The position numbers and the translations under genes were made by a program. From the NCBI GenBank assembly GCA_050252075.1, contig JBFWLP010000002.1:1-64000 (forward strand): DNA of 64,000 bases. Direction: 5' to 3'. The DNA comes from JAAYGT01 sp050252075 (GTDB lineage Bacteria; Pseudomonadota; Gammaproteobacteria; Burkholderiales; Burkholderiaceae_B). Within the stretch, counting starts at the first letter, position 1. Every line of letters starts with the position of its first letter. Below the pieces are notes generated by a model. The model was given only the letters and a program-made list of their open reading frames with translations, had not been told where the DNA came from and did no database searches. Positions 43,215 through 52,035 of the stretch are shown here, one piece after another.

Positions 43215-43970
43215 TCACACCGCCAGATAGTCCCGGCGCAAGGCTTCGCTGGAAGCAACCTCGGCCATGGTTCCATGGTAACGCACGCTGCCTTTTTCCA
43301 GGATATAGGCACGATCCGCCACCATGGCCGCAAATGATACGTTCTGCTCGGAAAGCAGGACACTGACGCCCCGCGATTTGACGTCCAGAATCATGCGGGC
43401 CATTTGCTCGACAATGACGGGCGCCACGCCCTCGGATGGTTCGTCGAGCAACAGCAACAAGGGATTGCCCATGAGCGTGCGGGCGACGGTCAGCATTTGC
43501 TGCTCCCCGCCGCTCATGGCTCCCGCCGGCCGGTTCCGCATGGTTTCCAGTACCGGAAACAGCCGGAACACGGCATTGTGATCCCACACCGGTGCCGCCG
43601 CGCCGTCTTGCCGCACCCGGCCCGGTTGCCTGCCGGTTTCCAGATTCTCTTGTACCGTAAGCTCGGTAAACAGCCGTCGGTCTTCAGGCACATACCCTAG
43701 ACCCAGCCGCGCAACCTGATAAGGGGCCAGCGTGGCAATGTCATGCCCAGAAAAACGGATTGCGCCGCGCCGTGCGGCTTCAAGCCCCATGATGGACTTC
43801 AGCGTGGTGGACTTGCCGGCGCCATTGCGCCCCATCAGAGCCACGACTTCGCCCCTCCCCACCTGCAGATCGACATCGTGCAGAATGTGCGCGGCACCAT
43901 ACCAGGCGTTCACGCCTTGCAGAACAAGCAGCTCGCCATTACCGGGAGCGGGTGTGTGAACCGGTTTCAT
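43215..43970 (-). CDS. Branched-chain-type ABC transporter ATP-binding protein (LivF-like)
   Basis: The 251-residue ATPase has Walker A GRNGAGKSTT near 47, the LivF-style LGYVPEDRRLFTELTVQENL near 92-111, signature MSGGEQQMLTVARTL near 152-166 and Walker B LLLLLDEPSEGVAP. It forms the coupling pair with the adjacent LivG-like ATPase. Confidence 0.93.
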   Translation of the reverse strand: MKPVHTPAPGNGELLVLQGVNAWYGAAHILHDVDLQVGRGEVVALMGRNGAGKSTTLKSIMGLEAARRGAIRFSGHDIATLAPYQVARLGLGYVPEDRRLFTELTVQENLETGRQPGRVRQDGAAAPVWDHNAVFRLFPVLETMRNRPAGAMSGGEQQMLTVARTLMGNPLLLLLDEPSEGVAPVIVEQMARMILDVKSRGVSVLLSEQNVSFAAMVADRAYILEKGSVRYHGTMAEVASSEALRRDYLAV

Positions 43971-43973
43971 GAA

Positions 43974-44756
43974 TCATTCCGAAAACGTAGGCGCCGGGGC
44001 AAGCTGGGCGTAGGTCGCCCCCGAGCCCAGGTAGACCTCTTGGACGCGGGCATTTTGCCGCACGTCGTCGACCGAGCCCTGGGCGATGACCTGCCCGCGC
44101 GCCAGAACAAGCACACGATCAGCGTAAGAAAACACCACGTCCATGCTGTGCTCGGTGAACAATACCGCCATACCGCGATCGAGCACCAGCTTTTTTACAA
44201 GCCCCACCAGTGCGTTACGTTCCGCCGGAGCCATACCCGCCGTGGGTTCATCCATGAGCAGCAGACGCGGCTCGGCGGCAAGCCCCATGGCCAGCTCGAC
44301 ACGCTTGACGTCGCCATAAGCCAGTTCGCTGCACGGCCGCCCGGCCTGTTCGGCCATACCCACCTGCTCAAGCAAGCGCATGGCCTCTTGCGGATAATAA
44401 GCCGCCAGAGGGCGCCAGAAGGAACGCAGCTGTCGCCGGTGAGCCACGAGCGCCATCTGCACATTCTCGCGCACTGTCAGCGAGGCAAAGGTGGCCGCAA
44501 TCTGAAACGTGCGTGCAATGCCCAAGCCGGCCATTTTGCGCGAGGGCACGCCGAGCAGCTCCCTGCCGTTGTAACGGACCGAACCGGATGTTGCCGGCAA
44601 CTGGCCGTTGATCATGTTGAACGTCGTTGACTTCCCGGCACCATTCGGACCGATCAGCGCCAGAAGCTCGCCCGCCTGGACATCAAAACTGACATTGTCC
44701 ACGGCCCGGTTCCCGCCGAAATTACGGCTGATATTGCGTACTTCAAGCAACGCCAT
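43974..44756 (-). CDS. Branched-chain-type ABC transporter ATP-binding protein (LivG-like)
   Basis: The 260-residue ATPase has Walker A GPNGAGKST near 38-46, GLGIARTFQIAATFASLTVR near 77-96, the signature ELAYGDVKRVELAMGL near 141-156 (LAYGD instead of LSGGQ, usual for this LivG subset) and Walker B RLLLMDEPTAGM. It directly follows livHM (stop and start adjacent). Confidence 0.93.
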   Translation of the reverse strand: MALLEVRNISRNFGGNRAVDNVSFDVQAGELLALIGPNGAGKSTTFNMINGQLPATSGSVRYNGRELLGVPSRKMAGLGIARTFQIAATFASLTVRENVQMALVAHRRQLRSFWRPLAAYYPQEAMRLLEQVGMAEQAGRPCSELAYGDVKRVELAMGLAAEPRLLLMDEPTAGMAPAERNALVGLVKKLVLDRGMAVLFTEHSMDVVFSYADRVLVLARGQVIAQGSVDDVRQNARVQEVYLGSGATYAQLAPAPTFSE

Positions 44757-46631
44757 TCAGGTTCTCCGGAAGGTAAGATAACGGCCAAAGAAGCCGGCCA
44801 GCCCGTGGGGAAATGCCAGAACGATAAGCAGAATGACCAGCCCGAACAACGCCCTCCAGTACTCGGTGACACCCACGAAATAATCCTGCATCAGGGTGAA
44901 GCCGGCCGCGCCGATGACCGGCCCGAACAATGCCTGTATTCCCCCCAGCAGCACCATGACCAGGGCGTCCACCGATTTGCCTACGGCCATCACTTCCGGC
45001 GATGCCCCGCCTTTTGAAAATACAAACAAGACCCCGGCCACCCCGGCAAGTGTCCCGGCCATCACAAACGCCGACCATTGGATCATCTTGACCGGCACTC
45101 CGGACGCCTCGGCACGCAGCGCCGAATCCCGGCTGGCGCGCAAGGCGTAGCCGAACGGCGAAAATGCCAGGCGTCGCACGACCCAGACCAGCAGCGCCAT
45201 CACGGCCAGCACCGCCCAATAGAACGTGTTTCCTGAGAGCCAGTCGTCGGGCCAGATACCCACAATGCCGTTCGATCCACCGGTAACGGCATCCCACTGG
45301 TACACGACAGACCAGGCAATCTGGGCAAATGCCAGCGTCAGCATGGCCAGATACACACCGGACAGGCGTACGCAAAACCATCCGAATACCACGGCCGCCA
45401 GCCCGGCGGCCAACGGAGCCAATGCCATGGAACCCACCATGCCCACCCCGGCCGACTTGAACAGCAAAGCCGCCGCATACGCGCCAATGCCGAAATAGGC
45501 GGCATGGCCGAAGGACGTCATTCCACCCAGCCCCATCATGAAGTGCAGACTGACGGCGAAGAGAACAGCGATAAAGACATCTTGTGCCAGCACCGTCAGG
45601 TACGGCATTCCCGGTAAGGCTACCGGCAATGCGGCCAGTGCCGCCAGCCCTGCCAGCATGAGCAAGGCCTGCACGCGGGTGGCGGGCCGCAGCACCGGAT
45701 CGGGTGGGCCGGCCACGCGGGCCGGCGCCATGGGCTTGCCCAGCAAACCCCAGGGCCGGAACACCAGCACCAGCGCCATGAACAAGAACTCGATCACCAG
45801 GGTCAGCTTGGGAAAGGCAATGCTCATGCCGGCAATGTCAACCACCCCCAGGGCGATGCACAGTGCCTTGAGCTGAGCGATGATCAAGGCCGCCAGATAG
45901 GCACCGGGTATGGATCCCATACCGCCCACAACCACGACGACGAAAGCATCGCCGATAATACCCAGATCAAGACCCAGGTTCGCGGGTTGGCGCGGCAACT
46001 GAATAGCGCCGCCCAGTCCGGCCAGAAACGCTCCCAGCGCGAATACCCCCGTAAACAGCCATACCTGGTTCACGCCCAGCGCACCCAGCATTTCCCTGTC
46101 CTGGGTGGCGGCACGAATCAGGGTTCCCCAGCGGGTGCGCGTGAGCAAAAGCCACAAGACCGCCAGTAAAAGCGGCCCCACCAGAATGAGAAAAAAGTCG
46201 TACTCCGGCACATAGCGCCCGGCTATTTCCACCGACCCCGACAACCCCGGCGCAAGCGGCCCCAACAGATCATCGGGGCCCCACAGCCACAGTGCAGCAT
46301 CGTTGAATATAAGCACCAGCCCGAAGGTGGCCAGCAACTGGAACATTTCGGGCGCCCGGTAAATGCGGCGCAGCAAAGTGATTTCCACCAAGGCACCCAG
46401 AGCAGCCACCAGCAGGGCGGCCAGCACCATCCCGCCCCAGAAACCGGGGCCATGCACACCGAACGCCTGCACCAGATGGTAGGCCGCATACAGGCCCAGC
46501 ATATACAGCGAACCGTGCGCGAAGTTCACGATGCGGCTGACACCGAAAATGAGCGACAGCCCGACGGCCACCAGAAACAACGACGACGCCTCGGCGAGCC
46601 CGTTCAGAAACTGTACAAAGAAGCCAACCAT
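44757..46631 (-). CDS. Fused LivH-LivM branched-chain-type ABC permease
   Basis: The 624-residue protein joins two permeases: LivH at about 1-300, with SLIFGVSRIVNFAHGSLYML near 23-42, and LivM at about 325-624, with GLGGMTSFGHAAYFGIGAYA near 370-389 and ALRASRDSALRAEASGVPV near 505-523. Elsewhere these are separate genes. ATG at 46631 begins MVGFFVQFLNGLAEASSLFL. A TTG further upstream would start inside an intergenic hairpin and was rejected. It supplies both transmembrane subunits for the ABC importer. Confidence 0.93.
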   Translation of the reverse strand: MVGFFVQFLNGLAEASSLFLVAVGLSLIFGVSRIVNFAHGSLYMLGLYAAYHLVQAFGVHGPGFWGGMVLAALLVAALGALVEITLLRRIYRAPEMFQLLATFGLVLIFNDAALWLWGPDDLLGPLAPGLSGSVEIAGRYVPEYDFFLILVGPLLLAVLWLLLTRTRWGTLIRAATQDREMLGALGVNQVWLFTGVFALGAFLAGLGGAIQLPRQPANLGLDLGIIGDAFVVVVVGGMGSIPGAYLAALIIAQLKALCIALGVVDIAGMSIAFPKLTLVIEFLFMALVLVFRPWGLLGKPMAPARVAGPPDPVLRPATRVQALLMLAGLAALAALPVALPGMPYLTVLAQDVFIAVLFAVSLHFMMGLGGMTSFGHAAYFGIGAYAAALLFKSAGVGMVGSMALAPLAAGLAAVVFGWFCVRLSGVYLAMLTLAFAQIAWSVVYQWDAVTGGSNGIVGIWPDDWLSGNTFYWAVLAVMALLVWVVRRLAFSPFGYALRASRDSALRAEASGVPVKMIQWSAFVMAGTLAGVAGVLFVFSKGGASPEVMAVGKSVDALVMVLLGGIQALFGPVIGAAGFTLMQDYFVGVTEYWRALFGLVILLIVLAFPHGLAGFFGRYLTFRRT

Positions 46632-46648
46632 GGGAACACAATAAGAGC

Positions 46649-46668
46649 GCGGCGCCAGACGGCGCCGC
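46649..46668 (-). repeat. Intergenic hairpin between the binding-protein and permease genes
   Basis: GCGGCGCC, loop AGAC, GGCGCCGC, a perfect 8-bp GC stem in the 48-base gap between livK-like stop and livHM start. Such stem-loops in ABC operons stabilise the binding-protein mRNA or reduce read-through, which raises binding-protein levels over the permease. Confidence 0.6.
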
Positions 46669-46679
46669 AAGCAGGAGAA

Positions 46680-47894
46680 TTACTCGTTTGCCGCCGCCGG
46701 TCGCCACTGACGCACGAGATCGTCGGACGGCTGCACCAAGGCACCATCGATGTAGCGAACGTTGGTCATGACGCCTTTGCCGTCTTTTACCGCCAACGTG
46801 CCCACAAATGCACCCATCGTGGACTGATGATCCTGAGAGCGGTAGTGAATACGGCCAAACGGCGTGTCGACTTCAAGGCCCTTGAAAGCCTTTACCATTG
46901 CTTCCGATTCAGTAGTGCCGGCTTTCTTGATACCGGCCGCCAGAGACAGAATGGCGTTGTAACCCACGATGGTGCCCAGGCGGGGGTAGTCGTTGTAGCG
47001 CGCCTGATAGGCTTTCAGGAAAGCATCGTGCTCGGGTGTATTTATGGCATACCACGGATAGCCTGTCACCACCCACCCCTGCGGTGTTTCGGTGCCCAGA
47101 GGATCCAGATACTCGGGCTCGCCGGTCAGCAGGCTGACCACCGACAGGTCGTTGAAGAAATTCCGCTGATTGCCGGCACGCACGAACTTGGCCAGGTCGG
47201 TGGCAAACAATACATTGAACAGCGCGTCGGGCTTGGCGTCAGCCAGCGCCTGCACCACATTGCCCGCATCCACCTTGCCCAGCGGTGTGGCCTGTTCCGC
47301 AACGAACTCGACATCGGGCTGGGCTTCTTTCAGCAAACGTTTGAACGTGGCCACCGCCGACTGCCCGTATTCGTAGTTGGGATACACAATGGCCCAGCGC
47401 TTCTTGTTCATTTTGACCGCTTCGGGAATGAGCATGGACACCTGCATGTACGTGCTGGTGCGCAGTCGGTAGGTGTACCGGTTTCCGTCTTGCCAGACAA
47501 TTTTGTCGGTCAGGGGCTCGCTGGCCAGAAAAAATTGCTTCTTGTGCTTGGCAAAGTCGGCCACCGCCAGGCCGATATGCGACAGGAATGTACCGGTCAG
47601 CACGTCGACCTTGTCGCGCGTAAGAAGTTCCTGCGCGGCACGCACGGCGTCGCCCGGATTGGAGTTGTCGTCACGAATGACCAGTTCAAGTTTCTTGCCG
47701 TTCACGCCTCCGGCGGCATTGACTTGCTCGATGGCAAGCTCCATGCCTTTCTTGTAGGGTTCCAGAAATGCGGGCTGCGTTTTATAGCTGTTCAGCTCAC
47801 CGATACGTATTACGTCTTGTGCCTGAACGGTACCCAGGGGAACAGCCAAAGCGGCGACCATGGTTGCGGAGCGATAAAAGCCTTGCGTAAACAT
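46680..47894 (-). CDS. Periplasmic branched-chain-type substrate-binding protein (LivK-like)
   Basis: The 404-residue protein has a signal peptide to about residue 26 (SATMVAALAVPLGTVQAQD) and a periplasmic-binding fold type 1: GELNSYKTQPAFLEPYKKGM, RDDNSNPGDAVRAAQELLTR near 75-94 and YPNYEYGQSAVATFKRLL near 170. It belongs to the group of LivK-like receptors often used for aromatic or other organic acids and amides in betaproteobacteria. The ligand is not apparent. It is first in the operon livK-livHM-livG-livF-carrier-AKR. Confidence 0.92.
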   Translation of the reverse strand: MFTQGFYRSATMVAALAVPLGTVQAQDVIRIGELNSYKTQPAFLEPYKKGMELAIEQVNAAGGVNGKKLELVIRDDNSNPGDAVRAAQELLTRDKVDVLTGTFLSHIGLAVADFAKHKKQFFLASEPLTDKIVWQDGNRYTYRLRTSTYMQVSMLIPEAVKMNKKRWAIVYPNYEYGQSAVATFKRLLKEAQPDVEFVAEQATPLGKVDAGNVVQALADAKPDALFNVLFATDLAKFVRAGNQRNFFNDLSVVSLLTGEPEYLDPLGTETPQGWVVTGYPWYAINTPEHDAFLKAYQARYNDYPRLGTIVGYNAILSLAAGIKKAGTTESEAMVKAFKGLEVDTPFGRIHYRSQDHQSTMGAFVGTLAVKDGKGVMTNVRYIDGALVQPSDDLVRQWRPAAANE

Positions 47895-47972
47895 GCTGGA
47901 ATCCTAAAGTTGGCAAAAAATCAGATTCACCCGATTGTACGGAATATCTGCTGCGATACGCCCAAAAATACT

Positions 47973-47994
47973 AAACTAATTGGTTACCTAGTTT
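47973..47994. repeat. Inverted repeat in the divergent liv / sulfatase-fold intergenic region
   Basis: AAACTA and TAGTTT flank a 10-base spacer containing ATTGGTTACC. It lies in the 116-base gap between divergent livK-like and the gene at 48011 and could be an operator, with no regulator identified nearby. Confidence 0.3.
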
Positions 47995-48010
47995 TCCAAA
48001 GAATCTGCCC

Positions 48011-49915
48011 ATGCTGGAACTTTCCCTGGTATTCGTGGCGAGCAGTTTTGTACTGCTCACCACAAGTCGCGCGCTGCTCAGCCTGTGGCAACGGCAGCGC
48101 GTACGCCAAAGCGGCGGGTTCTGGCCCATATTCAAGGGCGGGCTGCGCATCGATGCCAACCAGATCGCCGTGCTGGCGGGCATTCCACTGCTGGTCGCCC
48201 CCTGGCTGGGCAGCCACGCGCCGTCAGTCGCCGTGGCCGGCATCTGGTTTCAGGCCGCATGGTTTCTGCTGGTGCTTATGGAAGTATCCACGCCCCAGTT
48301 CATTCAGGAATACGATACACGGCCGAACAAGCTTTACGTCGAATACCTGAAGCATCCCCGTGAAGTTTTCGGCATGCTGTGGAAGGGCTACAAGGCCGTG
48401 ATTTTTGCCGCCGTGGCGACACTGGCCGCATTTGCCTGGCTGGGACACGCACTGTTTAGCGGCATCGCCCCCGACTCGCCCCTGCCCTGGTGGGCCAGCC
48501 TGCTCGCCACCACGCTGGCCGCCGTCGTGGTGTTTCTGGCGATCCGGGGCACCCTGGGCCATCGCCCGATCAACCCGTCCACCGTGGCCTACTGCGGCGA
48601 CAGCATGCTCAACAGCTTGCCCCTGAACTCGCTGTACAGCGTCGTTTATGCCATTTACAGCATGAAAAACGAGCGCTCGGCCGCCGACGTCTATGGCAAC
48701 CTGCCCGACAACGAGCTGCACGATATCGTTTGCCGTGCCGCCCGCATTACGTCGGAACACCCTGATCTGCCTTCGCTGCACACGCAACAACCAGTGGCTG
48801 CCCGCGAACGGCCCCTCAATATCGTGCTTGTAGTCGAGGAAAGCCTGGGAGCGCAATACGTGGGCGAACTGGGCGGTGCCGGCCTGACGCCTTGCCTGGA
48901 CGCCCTGATGCGTCAGGGCTGGAACTTCACGCAAGCCTACGCGACCGGAACACGGTCGGTGCGCGGCCTGGAAGCGGTGGTCGCCGGTTTCCCGCCCACG
49001 CTGTCCGACGCCGCGCTGCGCCTGCCGGGCGCCCAGAGCCGCTTTTTCACCCTTGCCCAGCTGCTGAAGCAGCACGGCTATTGCACCCGCTTCATTTACG
49101 GCGGCGAAGCGCACTTCGACAACATGAAGAGCTTCTTTCTGGGTAACGGCTTCGATGAGCTGTACGACCTGCCTACCTTCGAGAATCCCGCCTTCGTGGG
49201 CACGTGGGGGGCAAGCGATGAAGATATGTTTAACCGCCTGCACTCTCTCTTGCTGGCCGACGCCCGCGAGCAGCCGTCGCTCACACTGGCCTTCTCGGTG
49301 AGCAATCACTCGCCCTGGGAGTACCCGCCCGGACGCTTTGCCACACAGGGCGAACCCGCGACCGTGGAAAACACCGTGCGCTACGCCGATTGGGCCCTGG
49401 GCAATTTTTTCGAGAAAGCCAGGCAAAGCCATTACTGGGAAAACACCTTGTTTCTGGTGGTGGCCGACCACGACTCGCGGGTATTCGGCGCCAACCTGGT
49501 TCCGCTGCGGCATTTTCACATTCCAGCCCTTATTCTCGGGGCCGGCGTCACGCCCCGCCGGGACACCCGGCTGATCAGCCAGATCGACCTGCCCGTCACA
49601 TTGCTGGGGCTTGCCGGGCTGACCACACAGCATCCCATGATCGGCCACGACCTGAACGACCCGGCATCCGGCGGCCGGGCCATGATGCAATATGGCGAGA
49701 ACTATGGCTACCTGACGGGCGATTTACTCACTGTTCTGGAACCGCATCGCGAACCGTCACACTATCGCTATACGGCACCGGACACTTACCAGCCCCTGCC
49801 GCCCCAGGCGGCCCTGACCGCCCAGGCCCGTGCCCACGCGTTGTGGCCCGGCTGGATGTACCGGAAAGGGGCCTATACGCTACCTAACCTTGTTTCCAAA
49901 TTTGTGCTACGATAG
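48011..49915 (+). CDS. LTA-synthase/OpgB-like sulfatase-fold phosphotransferase
   Basis: The 634-residue protein has about five N-terminal membrane helices (to about residue 190) and a periplasmic alkaline-phosphatase-superfamily domain from about 270. The metal site can be seen as VVEESLGAQYVG near 278 (Glu), the nucleophile threonine region ATGTRSVRGLEA near 311-322, and VVADHDSRVFG near 485 with a His in RHFHIPALI near 500. Relatives transfer phosphoglycerol or phosphoethanolamine onto glycans or lipids. The acceptor is unknown. It is divergent from the liv operon and 16 bases before a tRNA. Confidence 0.85.
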   Translation: MLELSLVFVASSFVLLTTSRALLSLWQRQRVRQSGGFWPIFKGGLRIDANQIAVLAGIPLLVAPWLGSHAPSVAVAGIWFQAAWFLLVLMEVSTPQFIQEYDTRPNKLYVEYLKHPREVFGMLWKGYKAVIFAAVATLAAFAWLGHALFSGIAPDSPLPWWASLLATTLAAVVVFLAIRGTLGHRPINPSTVAYCGDSMLNSLPLNSLYSVVYAIYSMKNERSAADVYGNLPDNELHDIVCRAARITSEHPDLPSLHTQQPVAARERPLNIVLVVEESLGAQYVGELGGAGLTPCLDALMRQGWNFTQAYATGTRSVRGLEAVVAGFPPTLSDAALRLPGAQSRFFTLAQLLKQHGYCTRFIYGGEAHFDNMKSFFLGNGFDELYDLPTFENPAFVGTWGASDEDMFNRLHSLLLADAREQPSLTLAFSVSNHSPWEYPPGRFATQGEPATVENTVRYADWALGNFFEKARQSHYWENTLFLVVADHDSRVFGANLVPLRHFHIPALILGAGVTPRRDTRLISQIDLPVTLLGLAGLTTQHPMIGHDLNDPASGGRAMMQYGENYGYLTGDLLTVLEPHREPSHYRYTAPDTYQPLPPQAALTAQARAHALWPGWMYRKGAYTLPNLVSKFVLR

Positions 49916-49931
49916 CTGGCTGTTGTGATTT

Positions 49932-50008
<77 letters not shown>

Positions 50009-50042
50009 CCACAACAACACCGGCGTACAAAAGAGTTGTTCC

Positions 50043-50984
50043 ATGAGCGATCGTATTGCGCTAGATGCCCGCGGCGCGGGCCTTATGACGCTGCTGTGTT
50101 TCACCTGGGGTTTGCAGCAAGCCGTTCTCAAACTGGCCGCCCCCGATGTCTCCCCTCTTATGCAAATTGCCGTCCGATCGGGCGTGGCCGCACTGCTCGT
50201 GGGCCTGCTGGTCGTTGGACAACGCCAAACCTTTTCGCTCACGGGCCCCAACGGCCGTTCCGGCCTGCTGGTCGGCAGCCTGTTCGCGCTGGAATTCTTC
50301 CTGGTGGGCGAGGCGCTGCGCCATACCGCAGCGTCTCATGTCATTGTGCTTTTGTACACCGCGCCCATGTTCGTGGCGCTGGGCTTGCACTGGAAAATAC
50401 CGGCCGAACGCCTGAACCGCGTGCAGTGGCTGGGCATTGTGGTTGCTTTCCTGGGTATTGCAATAACCTTTCTCTGGCGCAAACCACCCGCCACCGACAA
50501 CAACCTGCCGCAAATGCTGTGGGGCGATCTGCTGGCGGTTGCCGCCGGTGCGGCCTGGGCGGCAACCACGGTGGCCGTTCGCCTTACCGGACTGTCCAGG
50601 GCGCCGGCAAAACAAACCTTGCTGTACCAGCTGGTGTGGGGTTGCCTTTTCCTGAGCCTGGCCGCCTTGCTGCTGGATCAGGCAACCATACAGTGGACAC
50701 CGCTGGCCATTTCCGCACTGCTGTTTCAGTCTATCGTTGTTTCATTCGCGAGCTTTCTGGTGTGGTTCTGGCTGCTTACCAAATACCTGGCCTCCAGCCT
50801 GGGCGCATTCTCGTTCCTGACGCCCCTGTTCGGCGTTGTGGTTGGCGTGTGGCTGTTGAACGAGACCCTGGAACCCGGCTTCATTGCCGGATCCGTTCTG
50901 GTATTGACCGGCGTGGCAACCGTCAGCGCCCATACGCGGCTCACCGCTTTCTTAAAGCGGCGGGGCGGCTCAGCGCTTTCTTAA
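50043..50984 (+). CDS. DMT-superfamily (EamA) transporter
   Basis: The 313-residue protein has ten membrane helices in two EamA repeats (about 10-145 and 155-300), with TLLCFTWGLQQAVLK near 16-30 and FSFLTPLFGVVVGVWLLNET near 265-284. EamA proteins export amino acids or metabolites. ATG at 50043 follows the tRNA by 34 bases. Its last codons lie in two tandem inverted repeats. Confidence 0.9.
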   Translation: MSDRIALDARGAGLMTLLCFTWGLQQAVLKLAAPDVSPLMQIAVRSGVAALLVGLLVVGQRQTFSLTGPNGRSGLLVGSLFALEFFLVGEALRHTAASHVIVLLYTAPMFVALGLHWKIPAERLNRVQWLGIVVAFLGIAITFLWRKPPATDNNLPQMLWGDLLAVAAGAAWAATTVAVRLTGLSRAPAKQTLLYQLVWGCLFLSLAALLLDQATIQWTPLAISALLFQSIVVSFASFLVWFWLLTKYLASSLGAFSFLTPLFGVVVGVWLLNETLEPGFIAGSVLVLTGVATVSAHTRLTAFLKRRGGSALS

Positions 50985-50994
50985 TTAAAGCGGC
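50944..50994. repeat. Two near-identical inverted repeats at the 3' end of the DMT gene
   Basis: CCGCTTT-CTT-AAAGCGG (50944-50960) and, 13 bases on, CGCTTT-CTTAATT-AAAGCG (50974-50992). The second contains the stop codon. Both share CGCTTTCTTAA, suggesting a duplication. Neither is followed by a T-run, so a termination role is uncertain. Confidence 0.5.
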
Positions 50995-51003
50995 AGGCGC
51001 CGG

Positions 51004-52023
51004 TCAGGCATTGAATTTCACCAGTGTTCGCCCCGAAGACTGTCCTTGCAGATGACGTTCGCTGTAAGGTAGCAGCTCGTGCAGGGGAATCGTATGCACG
51101 TGCGGCGCCAGGGTTGAAAAGTCGGGCCGCCAATCATTGGCCAATCGTTGCCACAGCCGCTTTCGCACATCCCACGACGCATTGGCAACTACACCGAACA
51201 TACAGGCATTGCGCAGAATAAACGGCAGCACATTGCAGTCGAAGGCATTGCCCGAGGCGTTACCCACGCCGGCCAGCGCACCGTTGTCTTTCAGCGACCG
51301 CAGCAGCCACGATAATGTGGGGCCGGACACGTTATCGATGGCGGCCGCGAACCGGGGTTGCTCCACCAGCCGTGTTTGCTCGCCAATACCCGAAATATCC
51401 ATTACCTCGGCAGCCCCCAGGCCAACCAGCATGGGTGCCAGCACGGGGCGCCGCGTCAGCGCCACCACCTGATAGCCGGCACGCGAAAGAATCTGCAGAG
51501 CAAGCATGCCGACCGCCCCGGTGGCACCACTGACCGCCACAGGCCCCGATGCCGGTGTGATACCCAGCGACTGAAAGCGCTCGAGCGCCATGGCAACCGT
51601 GAAGCCGGGCACACCGATCATGGCCGTTTCCCAAGGGGTCAGCCCGTCGGGGATCGCCATGACATGATCGGCCGGCGCACGAACAAATTCCGCAAAACCG
51701 CCGTCGTAGCGGATGCCGGTTTGAAATCCATGCACCGTGACCATTTGCCCCACCGCGAAGGCCGCGGATGCCGAGCTTACCACCTGGCCCACCACCTCGA
51801 TACCGGCGATACGGGGATAGCTTTCAATGATCTTTGCCTTGCCGGTAACGGCCAGGCAGTCTTTGTAGTTCACACCGGCATAGTGATTGCGGATCACCAC
51901 CTCGCCGGCGGACAAGTCGTCCAGCGACAGGCTGGCCAGGGTGGATTCCACCCGCTTTTCTTCTTTCAGATACGTTGTACGGACGGCCGAAAACTGTTCC
52001 GGAACAGAGAGTGTAGCCACCAT
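51004..52023 (-). CDS. acuI: YhdH/AcuI-family MDR oxidoreductase (acrylyl-CoA reductase-like)
   Basis: The 339-residue medium-chain reductase lacks zinc ligands. Visible are NHYAGVNYKDCLAVTGKAKI near 46-65, PRIAGIEVVGQV near 70, the Rossmann stretch VSGATGAVGMLALQ near 165-178 and GVNYKD, all typical of AcuI/YhdH, which reduces acrylyl-CoA and similar enoyl-CoAs with NADPH. It follows the CoA-transferase by 12 bases and is probably cotranscribed. The exact enoyl-CoA in this pathway is unknown. Confidence 0.86.
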   Translation of the reverse strand: MVATLSVPEQFSAVRTTYLKEEKRVESTLASLSLDDLSAGEVVIRNHYAGVNYKDCLAVTGKAKIIESYPRIAGIEVVGQVVSSASAAFAVGQMVTVHGFQTGIRYDGGFAEFVRAPADHVMAIPDGLTPWETAMIGVPGFTVAMALERFQSLGITPASGPVAVSGATGAVGMLALQILSRAGYQVVALTRRPVLAPMLVGLGAAEVMDISGIGEQTRLVEQPRFAAAIDNVSGPTLSWLLRSLKDNGALAGVGNASGNAFDCNVLPFILRNACMFGVVANASWDVRKRLWQRLANDWRPDFSTLAPHVHTIPLHELLPYSERHLQGQSSGRTLVKFNA

Positions 52024-52035
52024 GACCTCCTGGAA

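Noticed and set aside
41932..43587. An upstream extension of the carrier gene to 43587
   Set aside because: It would overlap livF by 373 bases in another frame. The family N-terminus begins at 43212.
46452..48350. A 632-codon plus-strand frame across livK and the start of the next gene
   Set aside because: Overlaps livK in antisense and the real start at 48011. No domain or ribosome site.
48224..49690. A 488-codon minus-strand frame inside the sulfatase-fold gene
   Set aside because: Antisense shadow with no recognisable motif.
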